Origin: Planctomycetaceae bacterium
GTDB lineage: Bacteria > Planctomycetota > Planctomycetia > Planctomycetales > Planctomycetaceae
DNA length: 7,734 bases
Direction of reading: 5' to 3'
Assembly: GCA_015487825.1 (NCBI GenBank)
Contig: WFOZ01000658.1
Location: 1-7,734, forward strand
Every line of letters begins with the position of its first letter. Position 1 is the stretch's first letter. The notes below the pieces were generated by a model. The model saw only the letters and a program-made list of their open reading frames with translations, did not search any database and was not told where the DNA came from. Position numbers and translations under genes: made by a program. Positions 5,854 to 7,734 of this stretch are shown here, piece after piece.

Positions 5854-5989
5854 TTTCGTTCAGTTGGAGTTCACGTTTGGCTTAATGAAAGCATCAAAAA
5901 CTCAACTGACCGAGCACGGACATCGTACTCTGCTATCGCACTATTTCGTTATACCAATCCTATGTCACCTGTCGTCATATGAAGACAGA
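5854..5989. other. Convergent intergenic region, possible imperfect terminator
   Basis: This separates the 3' ends of the adaptor gene (plus) and the 240-aa gene (minus). CAGTTGGAGTT (5861-5871) can pair with AACTCAACTG (5899-5908) with one bulged base, but the loop of about 27 bases is long and there is no T run. No gene is seen. Confidence 0.25.
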
Positions 5990-6712
5990 CTATTGTCCGC
6001 TTAATGATGTTTTTGACAGAAGAGAGCTTTCCTTGACGGCTTCTTTCAGTCGATGATACCCCGTCAGATTCTCTTCGATAAAACTTTGCATTTTTTCCGG
6101 AGCAACTACTTTTCCTGATTCATAAATCAGAAAGAAAGTGCCCTGCCCTTCTGCGCAAATACTCTCGCTCCGTAAAAAAAAGCGGATTAACTTTTCTGTG
6201 AAAAGATAATATGTCTCACGAGGAGTCTGACTGACCAGACGATACTTTTTCTTAAACTTCGGGGCACCTTGCGGAACAACATCCCGGTTGCCTGAAAGAC
6301 TCTCCAGTAAGTCTCCCGTTCTTCTCGGGCGAAGCGAGAAATGGGCAAGATCAAAACGAAAATCATCAAACAGTATGACAGATTGCCTGCTTAACTCTCC
6401 ATCCTGCCCTGCGGTTTCCCATATATAATCGAATAAAAAAAGAGTCAGTTCTCCACTTCGGGAAAGCAACACGTTCGTTATTTCCAGCTCTGCATTCTCT
6501 TTCTGAATCAAATCGAATGGCTCCAGAATATGCTCTAATTCCAACAAATTTTTCTGGAATGTCATCCCGGCATTTTGGGCAAATTTTCGTAGTTTATCGC
6601 TGCGTCTGTTATTGTGCCTGATCCTCATTTTAGAAACAGAGACAATCAAAAATAAGAACGCACCGATACCGGCCAGCATTATACTCAAAACCGGAAGCCA
6701 ATCAGAATTCAT
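5990..6712 (-). CDS. Membrane-anchored protein of unknown function (240 aa)
   Basis: One N-terminal membrane helix (about 7-27, VLSIMLAGIGAFLFLIVSVS) is followed by the basic stretch KMRIRHNNRRSDKLRK. By the positive-inside rule the remaining 200 residues face the cytosol. The soluble part starts LRKFAQNAGMTFQ (41-53), then NVLLSRSGELTLFLFDYIWE (80-99), SVILFDDFRFDLAHFSLRPR (111-130) and KFKKKYRLVSQTPRE (152-166). The order N-V-L, x-L-F-D-Y, V-x-L-F, L-x-x-F-x-L-R-P, Y-x-L is a pattern I associate with uncharacterised bacterial proteins that keep these short motifs around a beta-rich core; I can give no function. GGAG five bases before the ATG (minus strand 6721-6718) strongly supports the start. 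The gene is single, convergent with the adaptor gene, and faces a long gap upstream. A link to the adaptor would be speculation. Confidence 0.75.
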   Translation of the reverse strand: MNSDWLPVLSIMLAGIGAFLFLIVSVSKMRIRHNNRRSDKLRKFAQNAGMTFQKNLLELEHILEPFDLIQKENAELEITNVLLSRSGELTLFLFDYIWETAGQDGELSRQSVILFDDFRFDLAHFSLRPRRTGDLLESLSGNRDVVPQGAPKFKKKYRLVSQTPRETYYLFTEKLIRFFLRSESICAEGQGTFFLIYESGKVVAPEKMQSFIEENLTGYHRLKEAVKESSLLSKTSLSGQ

Positions 6713-7003
6713 TACATCTCCAGAGAAAAAGCCTGCAAAGCGAAAATGAATTATGGCGATGGTAGAAGTTATTATTCCCGCATGCCATCAGCCGCACGGC
6801 GATAGCCGTAGTTGGAATATGCTTGTTTCACTCGGAATACCCTTTAACAGCACTCCGCCACTTAATTGACGCTGTCCAACTGAATTGTAATAAATATACT
6901 GAAGCAGGTTGAGAGCGATTTAGTGAATCGGACCGCGATCATGCCTTAAAGCAGTTATCCTCCCCGTTTTCAGTTGATTATTTGAGGTATTCACCCGCAA
7001 AAA

Positions 7004-7032
7004 TTGACACAGATGAGCACTTTTCTGAAAAT
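7004..7032 (+). promoter_or_regulatory. Candidate promoter inside the long gap
   Basis: TTGACA (7004-7009), a perfect -35 consensus, is followed after 17 bp by GAAAAT (7027-7032), four of six matches to the -10 consensus. A transcript from about 7039 would enter the hairpins at 7080-7107 and 7141-7201 and could run to the exported protein gene at 7581. The -10 box is weak. Confidence 0.25.
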
Positions 7033-7079
7033 TGCTCTGGCTGTAATCAGCGATATTTGATATTTCATCGCAACATATG

Positions 7080-7107
7080 CACCTGAAATGGTCGATAACT
7101 TCAGGTG
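7080..7107. repeat. Perfect 8-bp inverted repeat, stem-loop
   Basis: CACCTGAA (7080-7087) and TTCAGGTG (7100-7107) are exact inverted repeats around a 12-base loop. No T run follows, so it is not a convincing intrinsic terminator. It could be an RNA hairpin in a leader or small RNA, or an operator. Confidence 0.4.
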
Positions 7108-7140
7108 GTTCTGTGATTAAAGCTTATCAACACAATTCAT

Positions 7141-7201
7141 ATTTCAATATTGGGCTCTCTGCCTTCAGGGTTGTCTCCCTGTACAGACCCTGTGTTGAAA
7201 T
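7141..7201. repeat. Nested inverted repeats, possible structured RNA
   Basis: An outer pair, ATTTCAA (7141-7147) and TTGAAAT (7195-7201), encloses an inner pair, CAGGGT (7166-7171) and ACCCTG (7187-7192). The internal loop is asymmetric, 18 bases on the left and 2 on the right. CTGTACAG, a perfect palindrome, lies in the inner loop near 7180-7187. The pairings are exact but short, so chance cannot be excluded. Confidence 0.3.
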
Positions 7202-7565
7202 TGCGGCTCTGGCCCGCTAATAAAATATTCCTTTCGGAACGTGCGAAAATAGATTTAATTAAAGCGACTTTGATTTTCCCCTGTTGATTGAACAGCCTCA
7301 GGTATCGGTTGATGTTGTTTCATTGTTTGTTCATTGAAACTTCCATGATCGATTTGCAGTTATCGTTTCTGAAATGATTCCTGCTCTATTCGCTTTACTG
7401 AGTCGACATGGCACCGCTGAATTTACTCCTCGATACATATCGCCATGTTTTTCATGGACGAACAATTAACTTCGCATCATACAGATAGAGTCTGTTTATT
7501 TGCGGGTTTATAGTTCTCTCCTGGTTTGGCAAGATGCCTCTGGATCTTTTGATTCAGTGTTCACG

Positions 7566-7571
7566 CAGGAG
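7566..7571 (+). promoter_or_regulatory. Ribosome binding site of the exported protein gene
   Basis: CAGGAG lies nine bases before ATG 7581. It is one of the best Shine-Dalgarno sequences in the window and fixes the start of the partial gene. Confidence 0.6.
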
Positions 7572-7580
7572 TCGAGTCTT

Positions 7581-7734
7581 ATGGAGCAGGATGCTCTCGG
7601 ATTTACATTGTTGAGAAGTGATCTCTCATTTCTCGCCCGCTCACTGTTCATTGCGGTAGCAATCTGCTCTACCGCAAATGCAGAGGAGCCCCCCCCCGGA
7701 AAAACAATCACTCCCGAGTTACTTTCTGAGAACC
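7581..7734 (+). CDS. Exported protein, N-terminal part (runs off right edge)
   Basis: Fifty-one complete codons are visible, with no stop. The protein begins MEQDALGFTLLRSDLSFLAR, then a hydrophobic core SLFIAVAICSTANA and a likely signal-peptidase cleavage after ANA (residue 34). The mature chain starts EEPPPGKTITPELLSEN. The n-region is long for a signal peptide, as is common in planctomycetes. The three prolines at 37-39 are encoded by a run of nine C (7689-7697), which is prone to slippage. Too little is visible to name a family. The gene lies after an 868-bp gap and is probably the first gene of its unit. The frame is read from ATG through the C run and stays open to the edge; a one-base error in the C run would change everything after residue 39. 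Confidence 0.65.
   Translation, partial: MEQDALGFTLLRSDLSFLARSLFIAVAICSTANAEEPPPGKTITPELLSEN

Larger units (their letters stand above)
6713..7580. other. Long gene-free region with several inverted repeats
   Basis: No open frame here looks like a gene on either strand; a 25-codon frame near 7409 has no support. It must hold the promoters of the 240-aa gene (minus) and the exported protein (plus). Structures seen: ACGGC-GATA-GCCGT (6796-6809); a perfect 8-bp stem at 7080-7107; a nested pairing at 7141-7201; GTTTCA/TGAAAC (7317-7340); and CCATG-TTTTT-CATGG (7443-7457). A consensus -35 box at 7004 is listed separately. A long leader or a small RNA gene is possible. Confidence 0.4.

Noticed and set aside
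7508..7711. Minus-strand frame of 67 codons at the right edge
   Set aside because: Antisense to the exported protein gene, which has a strong ribosome site and a signal peptide.

Overview
The window looks like chromosomal DNA of a planctomycete, most likely a Gimesia- or Planctomyces-like member. This is inferred from the small secreted proteins of planctomycete type, argC standing alone rather than in an arg operon, long gene-poor gaps, weak Shine-Dalgarno sequences and moderate GC. No rRNA or other phylogenetic marker is present, so the assignment is tentative.

Layout, left to right. (1) Positions 1-812, minus strand: an Aer-like stand-alone PAS sensor (174 aa), then the first 67 codons of a soluble methyl-accepting chemotaxis-type protein that runs off the left edge. 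Together they look like a two-gene, split redox/aerotaxis receptor. A perfect 15-bp palindrome and a candidate promoter lie between them. (2) Positions 1166-1828, plus strand: a 220-aa cytosolic protein of unknown function. (3) Positions 1829-2585: no intact gene. This stretch holds an AT-rich terminator-like hairpin, a duplicated GTGCCACGGCTCT hairpin element, and a probable frameshifted remnant of a secreted-protein gene. (4) Positions 2586-3623, plus: argC, complete with its catalytic residues. (5) Positions 3624-4057: a gene-free spacer. (6) Positions 4058-4384, plus: a small secreted protein. (7) Positions 4666-5853, plus: an HlyD/RND-type periplasmic adaptor with no pump beside it, preceded by two tandem copies of AATGTACATTG. 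(8) Positions 5990-6712, minus: a membrane-anchored 240-aa protein of unknown function, convergent with the adaptor. (9) Positions 6713-7580: 868 bases without a recognisable gene but with a consensus -35 box and several inverted repeats. (10) Positions 7581-7734, plus: the start of an exported protein cut by the right edge, with a run of nine C just after its signal peptide.

Most genes are single transcription units. The only clear functional pairing is the PAS sensor with the chemotaxis transducer. No CRISPR array, intact mobile element, tRNA or rRNA was seen. I do not see a convincing wholly new system. The best leads are the split receptor with its palindrome, the tandem palindromic operator before the adaptor, the duplicated hairpin element, and the structured 0.87-kb gap.
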